A model generated the notes under the pieces. That model was given only the letters and a program-made list of their open reading frames with translations. It made no database searches and had not been told where the DNA came from. Below are positions 9,055 to 16,827 of a DNA stretch of 64,000 nt, one piece after another (positions within the stretch are counted from its first letter, which is position 1; each line of letters begins with the position of its first letter). Location: assembly GCF_025950085.1 (NCBI RefSeq), contig NZ_JAPDDS010000005.1, positions 1 through 64,000 of the forward strand, given 5' to 3'. The position numbers and the translations under genes were made by a program. Source of the stretch: Luteolibacter flavescens. Its GTDB lineage: Bacteria; Verrucomicrobiota; Verrucomicrobiia; Verrucomicrobiales; Akkermansiaceae.

Positions 9055-11391
9055 TCAGTCGTCGCCGCGGCGCTTCTGGAAGGGCGCGCTCTCCACGATG
9101 CCGTAGATCAGCTCGCGCAGCTTGCCGTTGTTTTTCTCCAGCCGCTCGACGAGTTGGTCGATGGTGGTGGCGTCGTAGTACTCCACACCGCGGCCGGTGG
9201 CGTAGGTGAAGAGCTTTTCGGAAAGACAGCGGTAGAAGTCCTCGCGGCGCTTCGTGGCGAGCACGTCCTTCAGCTCGGCGACGTTCGAGAATTTCTCGCC
9301 GGTGAGAAGCTGGCCCGCGCCATCGATCTTCGTGCCGTGCTCGGTCAGGCGGAATTGGCCGAGCGCGTTGAAATTCTCGAGCGCGAGGCCGATGGGATCC
9401 ATGCGCTGGTGGCAGCCGCGGCAGTCCGGGTTCTTCCGGTGGATTTCCATCATCTCCCGCATCGTCGGGTTCTTGTTGCCGCCGGTGGTGGCATCTTCCA
9501 GCGGCGGGACATCCGGAGGCGCGGGCGGGGCGGGGGTGCCGAGGATATTATCCAGCACGAAGAGCCCGCGCTTCACCGGCGAGGTGCGGGTCGGATTCGA
9601 CGTCACCATCAGCACGCTGCCCTGCGTCAACAGGCCGCCGCGCTCCGGGTGCTCGGTGAGGTCCACGGGCTGGAAGTCCTCACCCTCCACGCCCTTGATC
9701 CCGTAGAAGCCCGCGAGGCGTTCATTGAGGAAGGAGTATCTCGCCGAGATCAGCTCCTCCGCCGGGCGATCCTTCCGCAGGATGAAGTCGAAGAGCATTT
9801 CCGTCTCGGTCCGCATGTCCGAGCGCAGGCGCACGTCGAAGGCGCGCGCGGCCTCGCGGTTGCTGCCGAGGCCGAGGATGTCTTTCGCGCTCACCGGCAC
9901 GGACTCCACGTCGCGTGCCTGCAGCCATTGGCCGATGAAGTTGTGCGTCAGACGCTCCGAGCGCGGGTCGAGCAGCATGCGGTCGATCTGCGCGTGCAGG
10001 TTTGCCCGCAGTTTGTTGTTGAAGGCGAGGCTCAGCAGCTCGTCGTCCGGCACCGATCCCCAGAGGAAGAAGGAGAGCCGTGCGGCGATGGAGTATTCGT
10101 CCAGCGGCACGATCTTCGCCGGGTTGTTCGGCTCCGGCTGGATCTCCACGCGGAAAAGGAAGCGTGGCGAAGCAAGGCAGGTCGCGATGGCCTGCTTGAT
10201 GCCGTCCTCGAATTCCTTTCCCGGCTGGCGGTCCACTTCCTTCACGATGTCCACCAGCCGGTCGATCGTGGAGTCATCCAGCGGCTTGCGGAAGGCGCGG
10301 CTCACGAAGCTGCGCATGATTTTCCGCGCATAGCGGTCGCGATCCGCCTCCTTCTCGGGAGCCGGACCATCGACGAAGATCATGCGGTAGCCCTTCGCAT
10401 ACTCGCGTTTGTCGCCACCGAGAGGACCCTGCACGATCACGCGGTGGATGGTCAGGAAAAGCTCCTCCTCGCCGCCCGCAGGCTGGCGACCGGGAGCCAG
10501 GCTGATCTCGAAGGTCTGCTTGCCCTTCTTCAAGGGCGCATTGCCCGTGAGGTCGATCACGCGGCGCTGGTCCCAGCCGAGCGATACCTCGCCGACCTTC
10601 GCGCCGCCCGCCTTCACCACCAGGTCCGCCTCGTGCACGGTCGCCTCGGTCGCGCCCTTGATGGCGTACTCCACCTTGATCTGGTACTCGCCGTCGTAGG
10701 GGATCTCCTGCTCCACCTTCACCTCCTGCTTCTTCGCGAAGGGCAGCCAGCGGCCGGTCGTCTTCGTGTCAAAGGGGACCGTGAAAGCCTTGCCCTCGAT
10801 ATCGATCCGCGGGACCTGCGCGGCGGCACCTTCCGGCAGCGCGAGCGCCACCACCTCGTCGGCGGCGGTGATGTACTTCTCCATCAGCAGCGGCGAGATC
10901 GAGAGCACGTCGCCGATGTTGTCGAAGCCGTAGCCCGTGTCGTCCGGCGGGAAGACATCCTTCGTGTCGTACTCCACGCCGAGCAGGTCATAGACCGCAT
11001 TCTGATACTCCGTGCGATTCAGCCGGCGGATGGTCACGCGGCCCGGGTCGGGATTCTCCGGGTCGAGCTGGAAGACCTCCTTCTCGATCCACGACTGCAC
11101 CTTGCGCTTCTCCGCCGGGGTGAGCTGGTCCTTGTCGGACGGCGGCATGATCTGGCTGCGCAGGTTTTGCCACACCGGCAGCCAGTGCTTGCGATCTCCC
11201 AGATGCGCAGAGAGATCCTTGTACTCGTCCATGGAGAATTTCCCCTTGGCCGTGCCTTCGCCATGGCAGGAGAAGCAATAGTTCTCTAACAGCGGCAGGA
11301 TCTCCTTCTTGTAGCTCTCCTCGGACGTCGCGGCGATGGCGGCGGCGGGGAGCAAAAGCAGTGCGGTCAGCAGGGTGGGTTGGGCAAGCAT
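9055..11391 (-). CDS. DUF1592/1587/1588/1585 multidomain cytochrome protein
   Basis: The start MLAQPTLLTALLLLPAAAIAATS gives a clean signal peptide and sits 8 bp after the upstream gene's stop. The longer frame would overlap that gene. The protein is 778 residues. Domain order is: an N-terminal planctomycete cytochrome-c-like domain with NYCFSCHG (Cys39, Cys42, His43); DUF1587 (RLNRTEYQNAVYDLLG); a carbohydrate-binding-like beta domain (about 230-340); DUF1592 (SRAFRKPLDDSTIDRLVDIV); DUF1588 (FLNERLAGFYGI, TSPVKRGLFVLDNILGTPAPP); and C-terminal DUF1585 with a second CxxCH (CRGCHQRMDPIGLALENF). It is a periplasmic redox protein and partner of the adjacent DUF1552 product. Substrate and reaction are unknown. 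Confidence 0.92.
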   Translation of the reverse strand: MLAQPTLLTALLLLPAAAIAATSEESYKKEILPLLENYCFSCHGEGTAKGKFSMDEYKDLSAHLGDRKHWLPVWQNLRSQIMPPSDKDQLTPAEKRKVQSWIEKEVFQLDPENPDPGRVTIRRLNRTEYQNAVYDLLGVEYDTKDVFPPDDTGYGFDNIGDVLSISPLLMEKYITAADEVVALALPEGAAAQVPRIDIEGKAFTVPFDTKTTGRWLPFAKKQEVKVEQEIPYDGEYQIKVEYAIKGATEATVHEADLVVKAGGAKVGEVSLGWDQRRVIDLTGNAPLKKGKQTFEISLAPGRQPAGGEEELFLTIHRVIVQGPLGGDKREYAKGYRMIFVDGPAPEKEADRDRYARKIMRSFVSRAFRKPLDDSTIDRLVDIVKEVDRQPGKEFEDGIKQAIATCLASPRFLFRVEIQPEPNNPAKIVPLDEYSIAARLSFFLWGSVPDDELLSLAFNNKLRANLHAQIDRMLLDPRSERLTHNFIGQWLQARDVESVPVSAKDILGLGSNREAARAFDVRLRSDMRTETEMLFDFILRKDRPAEELISARYSFLNERLAGFYGIKGVEGEDFQPVDLTEHPERGGLLTQGSVLMVTSNPTRTSPVKRGLFVLDNILGTPAPPAPPDVPPLEDATTGGNKNPTMREMMEIHRKNPDCRGCHQRMDPIGLALENFNALGQFRLTEHGTKIDGAGQLLTGEKFSNVAELKDVLATKRREDFYRCLSEKLFTYATGRGVEYYDATTIDQLVERLEKNNGKLRELIYGIVESAPFQKRRGDD

Positions 11392-11399
11392 GCGGCGGG

Positions 11400-12371
11400 T
11401 CAGGGAGCAGGCTTCTTGGCGGCGGGTGTGTCCGGGTAGCCCTTCCACAGCCATTCGAGCGCGCCGGGCAGGGTTTCGCGGGTGACGCGGCCATCGCAAT
11501 GGCCGGCCTTTTGGGAGAATACGAAGCGGTAGTTGTATTCCTTTTTCTTCAACTCGGCGGCCATCAGGCGATTTGCACGCACCCAGTTGTGGTAGGAGGT
11601 GTCGTCGCGGTCGTGGCCATTGTCATTCTCGCTCACCTGCAGCCAGATGCGGAGCGGCTTCGCCTTCGCGCGCGGGATGATGTTCTCGTGATACTCCCAC
11701 GCCCCGTGCGGGGTGCGGCGGTTTTCCGGCCACTGCTGGTTCACATACGTGCCGGAGTAGGTCAGCACGCGGTGGTAGAGGTCCGGGCGGAACCACGCCA
11801 TGGTGAAGGCCGCCGCGCCACCGGAGCTGCCACCCATCGTGGCGCGCGCCTCGGGGTCCTTCGTCAGCTTCACGCCGCATTCCTTTTCCACGCGGGGCAG
11901 CACTTCCTTCTCCACGAATTCCGCATAGACGTCATCGACCGTATCGTACTCCAGCCCGCGCTGGCTGCCCTGGGCATCGCCGCCGCCGGAGTCGATCATG
12001 ATGGCGACCATCGCCGGGACGCGCTTCTCGTGAATGAGGGTGTCGAGCGACTTCGGCAGGTCGCCGCGGTACCAATTCCCATCCTGCGCGATGATGAAGG
12101 GCGCGGGCTTCTTCCGGTCGAGCTGCTCCGGGATGTAAACGGCCACCTTCCGCTGGTAGGGCACCTTGCCTTTCTTCCCCTTCGCGATGCCCTTGTAGAT
12201 CTTGCTGTCCTCCGACTTCATCGTGAAGTCCACCAGCTTCCCGCGCGGCACGCCGTCCTTCACCTTCAGCTCCGGCGCATCGGAGTAGTCCGGGCCGATG
12301 GTGAGATCCTCCGCCCGGGCCGTGGTGGTGGCCAAGCAAACGGCGGCAAGGAAGCCCGGGACAATTCTCAT
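11400..12371 (-). CDS. Secreted alpha/beta-hydrolase esterase (esterase D/enterochelin esterase-like)
   Basis: A 323-residue protein with signal peptide MRIVPGFLAAVCLATTTARA. The alpha/beta-hydrolase fold is shown by the nucleophile elbow GGSSGGAAAF near residue 180 (Ser nucleophile), the upstream FIIAQDGNWYRGDLP strand-loop, and the late catalytic His candidate in QKAGHCDGRV. The acid is likely in VSENDNGHDRDD. This is the esterase-D/enterochelin esterase-like branch, including ferulic/acetyl-xylan esterase relatives. It is the first gene of a tight three-gene operon with DUF1592 and DUF1552 proteins, which suggests the system removes ester groups from a carbohydrate polymer in the periplasm. 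That is an inference from context. Confidence 0.85.
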   Translation of the reverse strand: MRIVPGFLAAVCLATTTARAEDLTIGPDYSDAPELKVKDGVPRGKLVDFTMKSEDSKIYKGIAKGKKGKVPYQRKVAVYIPEQLDRKKPAPFIIAQDGNWYRGDLPKSLDTLIHEKRVPAMVAIMIDSGGGDAQGSQRGLEYDTVDDVYAEFVEKEVLPRVEKECGVKLTKDPEARATMGGSSGGAAAFTMAWFRPDLYHRVLTYSGTYVNQQWPENRRTPHGAWEYHENIIPRAKAKPLRIWLQVSENDNGHDRDDTSYHNWVRANRLMAAELKKKEYNYRFVFSQKAGHCDGRVTRETLPGALEWLWKGYPDTPAAKKPAP

Positions 12372-12810
12372 GGTCCGGACATGTCAGACAACTTGATTTG
12401 GCGGGTCAAACCTTGTTGGCGTCAATTTGCCATCGGCCCTCCCTCCGTTGCTTCGAGCCGGGGAAGGGGGCTGCATCGACAATGCACGGGGAGCTCCTGC
12501 ATCGATCCTGCAAACCGCCGGATCAACAGGGCATGGGTTGGTGAAGCCAGGTTATCATTTCCCAGCTCACGTGAAATGTTATATGAAATCGATAGCGATA
12601 AATTGCTATCGTTTGGCGGTTGCGATCAATCGCATGAAGGCGAACGTAACGGATAATATAGTGAAAGATTTCCGTATCCCGCTCATCCTCGATAGGATGA
12701 GACGGTCAGAAAACCGGAAGACGATGTGCTGAATGCGGAGCTGAGCTTGGGTTTCGCCCCGGTGCCTTCCATCACGCGGAAGGCACGGGGGCGACAGCCG
12801 GAGAGGCGGC
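12372..12810. other. Non-coding gap with three inverted repeats
   Basis: No supported gene is seen in this 439-bp gap upstream of the esterase operon and downstream of a small minus-strand gene. The part from about 12560 to 12700 is clearly AT-richer than its surroundings. It holds three compact dyads: CGATAGC/GCTATCG at 12590-12611 (7-bp arms, 8-nt loop), GCGAT/ATCGC at 12622-12633, and CTCATCCT/AGGATGAG at 12682-12701 (8-bp arms, 4-nt loop). None is followed by a T-run, so they look more like operators or RNA stems than terminators. The upstream position relative to the operon would suit a promoter/operator. Confidence 0.4.
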
Positions 12811-13191
12811 TCAGATCCGGAGTTGCCACATCGCTTCGGTCTCGCGGTCGCGCCATTGCGGGCGGCGTGCGATCGGGTCCTGCAGGGTACGGATGGCCTT
12901 GCGGCCAGCGGTGAAGAGGAAGTTGTCGCTGCCGATTTCCACGACTTCTAGGCCCATGTAGTAGGTCTGGTGCAGCGTGGTGACGGACTCGGAGCCGAAG
13001 GCTTCCGCCAGGTGCTGGCGAAGCAATGCGGCTTCCCTGCGGCCGACGAAGAGGAAGGCGGGCGTCTCGCCGAACCTGCACTTCGAGCGGATCAATTCGG
13101 AGACAGCCCGTGCATCCCAGACGTCTCGCATGTGCAACTCCGGCGTCAGCATCTTGCTGTCCGGGATTGGTGTATCGTGTCGTGTATTCAT
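12811..13191 (-). CDS. Hypothetical protein, 126 aa
   Basis: The start MNTRHDTPIPDSKMLT is chosen over a longer upstream frame because the extension has no protein-like composition. The protein has one recognisable architectural block, FLFVGRREAALLRQHLAEAFG, followed by a beta-rich part (YYMGLEVVEIGSDNFLFTAG) and a charged C-terminus. It has no signal peptide, transmembrane helix or known motif. It is isolated, with nearly 400 bp of non-coding sequence on one side and about 195 bp on the other. Codon use is like the rest of the window, which supports it being a real gene. The function is unknown. Confidence 0.6.
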   Translation of the reverse strand: MNTRHDTPIPDSKMLTPELHMRDVWDARAVSELIRSKCRFGETPAFLFVGRREAALLRQHLAEAFGSESVTTLHQTYYMGLEVVEIGSDNFLFTAGRKAIRTLQDPIARRPQWRDRETEAMWQLRI

Positions 13192-13281
13192 GGGTGGTAT
13201 TGGGAAGGTGAACCCTTGTGGGGCGCCGCAAGTTACGCTCCCGCACCCGCTTTTTATCAGAAATTCGATGCTTAACATGAA

Positions 13282-13319
13282 TCAGGATCTTTCAACAAAT
13301 TCGTTAAAAATGATCCTGA
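13282..13319. repeat. 8-bp inverted repeat upstream of a small gene
   Basis: TCAGGATC at 13282-13289 is mirrored by GATCCTGA at 13312-13319 around an AT-rich 22-nt centre. It lies about 90 bp upstream of the start at 13191 and between that gene and the stop of the membrane-protein operon. It could be an operator or part of a weak terminator; no run of T follows on either strand. Confidence 0.3.
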
Positions 13320-13386
13320 AGGTATTGGTCGATCCGCCATGGACATGATGTCCGACAGCATGAACGGGGGCATTCGCGGAATGCTG

Positions 13387-14172
13387 CTAGCGCTGCTTTG
13401 CCGTCCGGGCTTCCAGGGCCATCTCGATCCACGCATCAAGTTCATCGGCGGCAATCTCCACCGTGGTCAGGTCAATGGTGATGACCGTGCGATGCCGGGC
13501 CTCGTATCTACTATAGGGACCGGAGATCACCAGCGGGAGGCCGGGATCGGACTGAGCTGTTAGACCGGCTCCGAGGTAAAGAGGTGGTTCTCCAAGGGCA
13601 TCCCCTTTGGAGTCGATCTTGAGGTCACTCTGGCTCAGAGAGCCATCCGAGACCAGCGTGTCGGCAGATGGAGGAAAGCGCCGGTCACTCCGGTTTTCCG
13701 CCCACACCACGGCCGCTGTGGCAATCTTCATCGCGTGTAGTGCCGGAGTGTAGTTGCGGGATCGATGGAGCTCGGTCCACTTCACACGACGCAGGCCGTC
13801 CACCTGCAGGATCACTCCCGGCACCAGGAAGGAGATCACGAACAGCAGCGGAACGACCATGCCCAGCGCCAGCGAGGTCGATACCTTCCAAGGCTGCTGC
13901 CGGTGTCGCGCCCACAAGCGGCCGAAGGCATGGATCACCGCGATGCTGAGCAGCAGCGACACGATACCGGGAACCCAGGTGCCCGCATCGCTGGAAATCC
14001 TCGGGACGTTTTCTCTCAGGAAGTAGCCGAAGCCGGCGACGAAACGCCAGGCGATCTGGAATGGCGCGAGGCCAATGACGGGGAGGCTGAGGAAGAGAAG
14101 GAACGCCAGAATAGTCACCCCGGCGGGAATCAGGCAGCCTTTTTCATCCGAAGTGAAAGTGGGCTTGCTCAT
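13387..14172 (-). CDS. Membrane protein with pseudopilin-like C-terminal region
   Basis: A 261-residue protein with three to four hydrophobic helices in its first half (GVTILAFLLFLSLPVIGLAPF, VPGIVSLLLSIAVIHAFG, ALGMVVPLLFVISFLVPGVIL). A soluble C-terminal domain follows (about 135-261). The domain starts with a helix (YTPALHAMKIATAAVVWAEN), then RFPPSADTLV, and ends in beta strands (LPLVISGPYSRYEARHRTVI). This helix plus xYPxSxxxL layout resembles the globular part of type II secretion/type IV pseudopilins. The family is not recognised. It overlaps the upstream gene by 4 bp (ATGA) and is third in an operon of similar proteins. Confidence 0.7.
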   Translation of the reverse strand: MSKPTFTSDEKGCLIPAGVTILAFLLFLSLPVIGLAPFQIAWRFVAGFGYFLRENVPRISSDAGTWVPGIVSLLLSIAVIHAFGRLWARHRQQPWKVSTSLALGMVVPLLFVISFLVPGVILQVDGLRRVKWTELHRSRNYTPALHAMKIATAAVVWAENRSDRRFPPSADTLVSDGSLSQSDLKIDSKGDALGEPPLYLGAGLTAQSDPGLPLVISGPYSRYEARHRTVITIDLTTVEIAADELDAWIEMALEARTAKQR

Positions 14173-14960
14173 CGCTCGATGTTTGAAGGCATGCGGCTGG
14201 CCTCGATGACTTTCGCGAGTCCCGAACCGTGGACGGTGTGTGTCGCCCCCGAGGTGAAACCCACCACGTACCTTTCATATTCCAAGAGCGGGGAAACCAG
14301 GATCACTTGGCCATTGCCATCACTGTCCGCGTCGTGGGAATACGCTTCGTCGGGTTTCAGATAGAGGACAGGCTCCGGTGGCTTGTTCGCGCCCGGAGAG
14401 ACGTATTGGAACTGTCGGCTGGACTCGATCTCAGCGAGCGAGTCCGGGTATCTGCCATGCGAACTCTTGAAATCCGTGATCGCGATTTGTAGCTGCCGGA
14501 TGTTCATCGTCGCGGACGTCCGCGCGTACATCCGGTTTTTGGTCCACCACGTGGTATCGGACAGCCACACCGCCTGATGCACCACGCCGCTCAAGGCGAT
14601 GGCCGCCGCCGCACCGAGAAGGAGGAGTGCCGTCGCCGATAGCGTGTGCGCGGCTTTCCATTCCAAGCGGCTGCCTTTCGCGGAGATCCACCAGCGGGTG
14701 AAGCGGTGGACAAGCCAAGTCCCGAGCACGAGACAGCCGAGGGGCAGCAGGATGCCCTGCCATTGTGGCAGCAGCGCTGGGGCCGTTTTCTCAAGGTGCC
14801 AGAACCAGCCGATCGCAAGGTGAAGAAGAAAATCGAGAAACGAGGTGAGACTCGCTAAAGCGGTGAATACCAGAAACACGGAAACGGCAAAGGCCGCGAA
14901 CCATCGTTTCCGCCATCTCCGGGCTTTCGTGTGTGGTTGCTCCCCGGTCATGGCCTCCAC
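14169..14960 (-). CDS. Membrane protein with pseudopilin-like C-terminal region, paralogue
   Basis: A 263-residue protein with the same plan as its downstream neighbour. Hydrophobic helices fill the first 140 residues (FAAFAVSVFLVFTALASLTSF, GILLPLGCLVLGTWLVH, SATALLLLGAAAAIALSGVV). A soluble domain then begins TMNIRQLQIAITDFKSSHGRYPDSLAEIE, very close to the conserved segment of GspG-type pseudopilins. It ends with a beta-rich part, VILVSPLLEYERYVVGF. It is linked by 4-bp overlap to the downstream gene and overlaps the upstream gene's 3' end by 13 bp. The repeated plan suggests gene duplication. The function is unknown. Confidence 0.7.
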   Translation of the reverse strand: MEAMTGEQPHTKARRWRKRWFAAFAVSVFLVFTALASLTSFLDFLLHLAIGWFWHLEKTAPALLPQWQGILLPLGCLVLGTWLVHRFTRWWISAKGSRLEWKAAHTLSATALLLLGAAAAIALSGVVHQAVWLSDTTWWTKNRMYARTSATMNIRQLQIAITDFKSSHGRYPDSLAEIESSRQFQYVSPGANKPPEPVLYLKPDEAYSHDADSDGNGQVILVSPLLEYERYVVGFTSGATHTVHGSGLAKVIEASRMPSNIER

Positions 14961-15622
14961 TGTTCTTCGAGGTCGCGCTTCAGCGGTCCTTCCGCACGGT
15001 CTTCGATGGAGCCATCCGCGAGCAGGATGAAGCGCCTGCCGCCTGCGGAGGCGGGTTCATAGGCCAGCACCTCGCGTCCGCCGCCGGGGCGCACGCCGGG
15101 CATCAGGCAGTAGAGGCCGCCGCCCTGGAATTTCCAGAGCTCCGGCGAGATGCCGTCGGTCAGTGGGCCCGGAGGTGCCTTGCCGTCGTTCGCCTTCGCG
15201 TAGGTCCAGATGGCCGCCTGGAGTTCCCGCAGCGCCTCGCGGCGCTCGTCCTTTGTCAGCCCGTGGGGGCCTTCCTCGCGGTTCCGATATCCCATGCCCT
15301 GCTTTTCCCAAGCTCCCGGCGTGAGCAGCTCGCGTGCACCGGAGATCATGGTCAGCACCACGTAGAACATCAGGCCGGTGAGGAAGACGAGGCCGAGCGC
15401 GCGGCGGTAGTCCAGCCTCGGCAGCACGGTGAAGGTCTTGGCCAGATGATTCCACAGGCCCTTCACGGCCCACGCGATGAGGAAGTAGGAGACCAGGAAA
15501 AACGAAAGTGCATCGAAGCGGGCGCGCGCGACATCCGTGAGCGTGATGACCGTCATGCCGGCCTGCGCATCGCTGGACAAGGTGATCCAGATGCTGCCGA
15601 GAAGCATGAACTTGCGATGCAT
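14948..15622 (-). CDS. Membrane protein, first gene of the pseudopilin-like operon
   Basis: The start MHRKFMLLGSIWITL is chosen as it begins a signal-like segment. Two upstream ATGs at 15643 and 15670 would add a non-hydrophobic leader. The 224-residue protein has membrane helices at about residues 3-22, 38-55 (FFLVSYFLIAWAVKGLW) and 70-88 (ALGLVFLTGLMFYVVLTMI). A C-terminal domain with ALRELQAAIWTYAKANDGKAPPGPLTDGI parallels the pseudopilin-like helix of its two downstream neighbours. It ends with a display segment (RRFILLADGSIEDRAEG). All three genes form one overlapping operon. Confidence 0.7.
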   Translation of the reverse strand: MHRKFMLLGSIWITLSSDAQAGMTVITLTDVARARFDALSFFLVSYFLIAWAVKGLWNHLAKTFTVLPRLDYRRALGLVFLTGLMFYVVLTMISGARELLTPGAWEKQGMGYRNREEGPHGLTKDERREALRELQAAIWTYAKANDGKAPPGPLTDGISPELWKFQGGGLYCLMPGVRPGGGREVLAYEPASAGGRRFILLADGSIEDRAEGPLKRDLEEQWRP

Positions 15623-15688
15623 CGTCAAGTTATGGGGATGCATCCGGGCAGGTGCAAGAATGCCCTTCACACGAGGACATGAAATTCA

Positions 15689-15717
15689 CGCTCTAGGCCA
15701 CGTCCCGGCCTAGAGCG
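15689..15717. repeat. Perfect 11-bp inverted repeat at the edge of repeat-element copy 1
   Basis: CGCTCTAGGCC (15689-15699) and GGCCTAGAGCG (15707-15717) form a perfect 11-bp stem with a 7-nt loop. The right arm is the left terminus of the dispersed element at 15710. The left arm therefore looks like a second element end in inverted orientation, or the footprint of an earlier insertion/excision. As RNA it would be a strong hairpin upstream of the minus-strand operon. Confidence 0.6.
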
Positions 15718-15931
15718 TTTCGCGCAAAGTCGTAGCCGCTTGCGCGGGATGATCGGGGTCAGCTCTCCCAATGGCTCGAAGCTTTTATTTCACCGCGAAA
15801 AACGCGAAAAGGCGCGAAATCTAAAGGCAGGAAGAAAATCCCGATTCAAAAAATTTCGCGGAATTTCGCGGTTCAATCTTCCTCTCCGGGATGCCTGCGC
15901 GACGGCTACAGTTCAAAGTAAAATGCTCTAG
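15710..15931 (+). mobile_element. MITE-like dispersed repeat, copy 1
   Basis: A 222-bp non-coding element, one of three related copies here. The left end is CTAGAGCGTTTCGCGCAAAG; read in reverse complement, the right end is CTAGAGCATTTTACTTTGAA. Both continue into GTAGCCG and then a GCGCGG/GCGCAG block, giving imperfect terminal inverted repeats of about 38 bp. In the centre, 15792-15820 and 15853-15872 form a stem built from ACCGCGAAA/CGCGAAA units. The conserved loop sequence GAAATCTAAAGGCAGGAAG is at 15816-15834. No open reading frame is supported. The ends fall at CTAG, so a TA target duplication of the IS630 type is possible (inferred). The right edge supplies the stop codon of the next minus-strand gene. 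Confidence 0.7.
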
Positions 15932-16827
15932 CGCTTCGTGCGATACTTCAGCAGCTCCTGTTGCTCGGCGGGGAGGGGCGTGCCGGCACCCAGGGTCAGC
16001 TCGAAGAGGTCTGCCAGCGCGGCCGCTTCCATCAGGCGGCGGTGTCCGGGTGATTGGACGTTGGCGGCGGATGTGCCCCACTGCTTCATCGCTGCCTTCA
16101 CTTCGGGGTCCTTCTGGTGGATCCGCATCACGCGCAGGGCGGCATCGCGGGTGAGGTCTTCGGAGACACCGCCGTCCGCGGTGAGCGCGATCTGGTAGGC
16201 GTCGATGGCCTCGCGCGGACGCCCCTGAGATTCGTGGGAGAGCCCCAGGCACCACGCGGCCTGCACGCGTTGCCCGCCGGGCAGGCGCTCCTTCATCCGC
16301 GCGGTGGCGAGTTCCTGGAGCCGCGGCCAGTCCTTTAGCCGCACTGCGTCCCACAGGGCGTACAGCTCGATCTGGCGGAGCTGGTTCCTGCGGGTCAGGC
16401 CGCTCTTGTCGAATCCGGCGAGCGCCTTGCCGAGACCGGCCAGGTCGCCTGTCTTCCGCAGGCATTCCATTTCATAATATCCGGCCAAGGTTCCTGGATT
16501 GTCCGGCAGCGATTTCAGCGCCTGGTAGTCCTCCTTGATCGCGGCGAATTTCACCTTCGCCGCCGTGTATTGGCGGGCCTGGAAAAGGTCCATCGCCTCG
16601 CTCAGTGCTGCGGGCTCGAGCAGATAGATGGACGCGATCCCGGATCTGGCGGCCTCGGTGGTCCCGCCGCCGCTCTCCTGCTTCTGGTAGAGGATCTTCT
16701 CGTGGGTGGCGGAGGCGATCCACACGCGCTCGCTACCGCCCGCGGAGTCGATGAGGAATGCCTCCGCCGTCTGTTGCGCGGAGGCGCTTGCCGTCAGGAG
16801 GGCGAGAAGGGGAAGATACCACCTCAT
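15928..16827 (-). CDS. Exported small partner of TPR protein, 299 aa
   Basis: The start MRWYLPLLALLTASASAQQ provides a signal peptide and overlaps the upstream TPR gene's stop by 4 bp (ATGA). Residues about 20-80 form a beta-rich module (ERVWIASATHEKILYQKQ, then ARSGIASIYLLEPA). The rest is helical repeats of TPR type (AMDLFQARQYTAAKVKFAAI). The plan matches the 297-residue protein at 24389-25282, including the N-terminal beta module leading to EPA and then a processing helix, so the two are likely paralogues. It is probably periplasmic. The TAG stop lies in the edge of the dispersed repeat element. The function is unknown but tied to the adjacent TPR protein. Confidence 0.75.
   Translation of the reverse strand: MRWYLPLLALLTASASAQQTAEAFLIDSAGGSERVWIASATHEKILYQKQESGGGTTEAARSGIASIYLLEPAALSEAMDLFQARQYTAAKVKFAAIKEDYQALKSLPDNPGTLAGYYEMECLRKTGDLAGLGKALAGFDKSGLTRRNQLRQIELYALWDAVRLKDWPRLQELATARMKERLPGGQRVQAAWCLGLSHESQGRPREAIDAYQIALTADGGVSEDLTRDAALRVMRIHQKDPEVKAAMKQWGTSAANVQSPGHRRLMEAAALADLFELTLGAGTPLPAEQQELLKYRTKR

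Noticed and set aside
9046..11289. A very long plus-strand open frame (747 codons) through the DUF1592 gene
   Set aside because: It is antisense to a gene with clear DUF1592 domains and two CxxCH motifs. Long antisense frames are expected in GC-rich coding DNA.
12683..13246. A 187-codon minus-strand frame overlapping the 126-aa gene
   Set aside because: Its product is Arg/Pro/His-rich with no fold-like pattern, typical of a shadow frame. The overlapping frame at 12811-13191 has normal protein composition.
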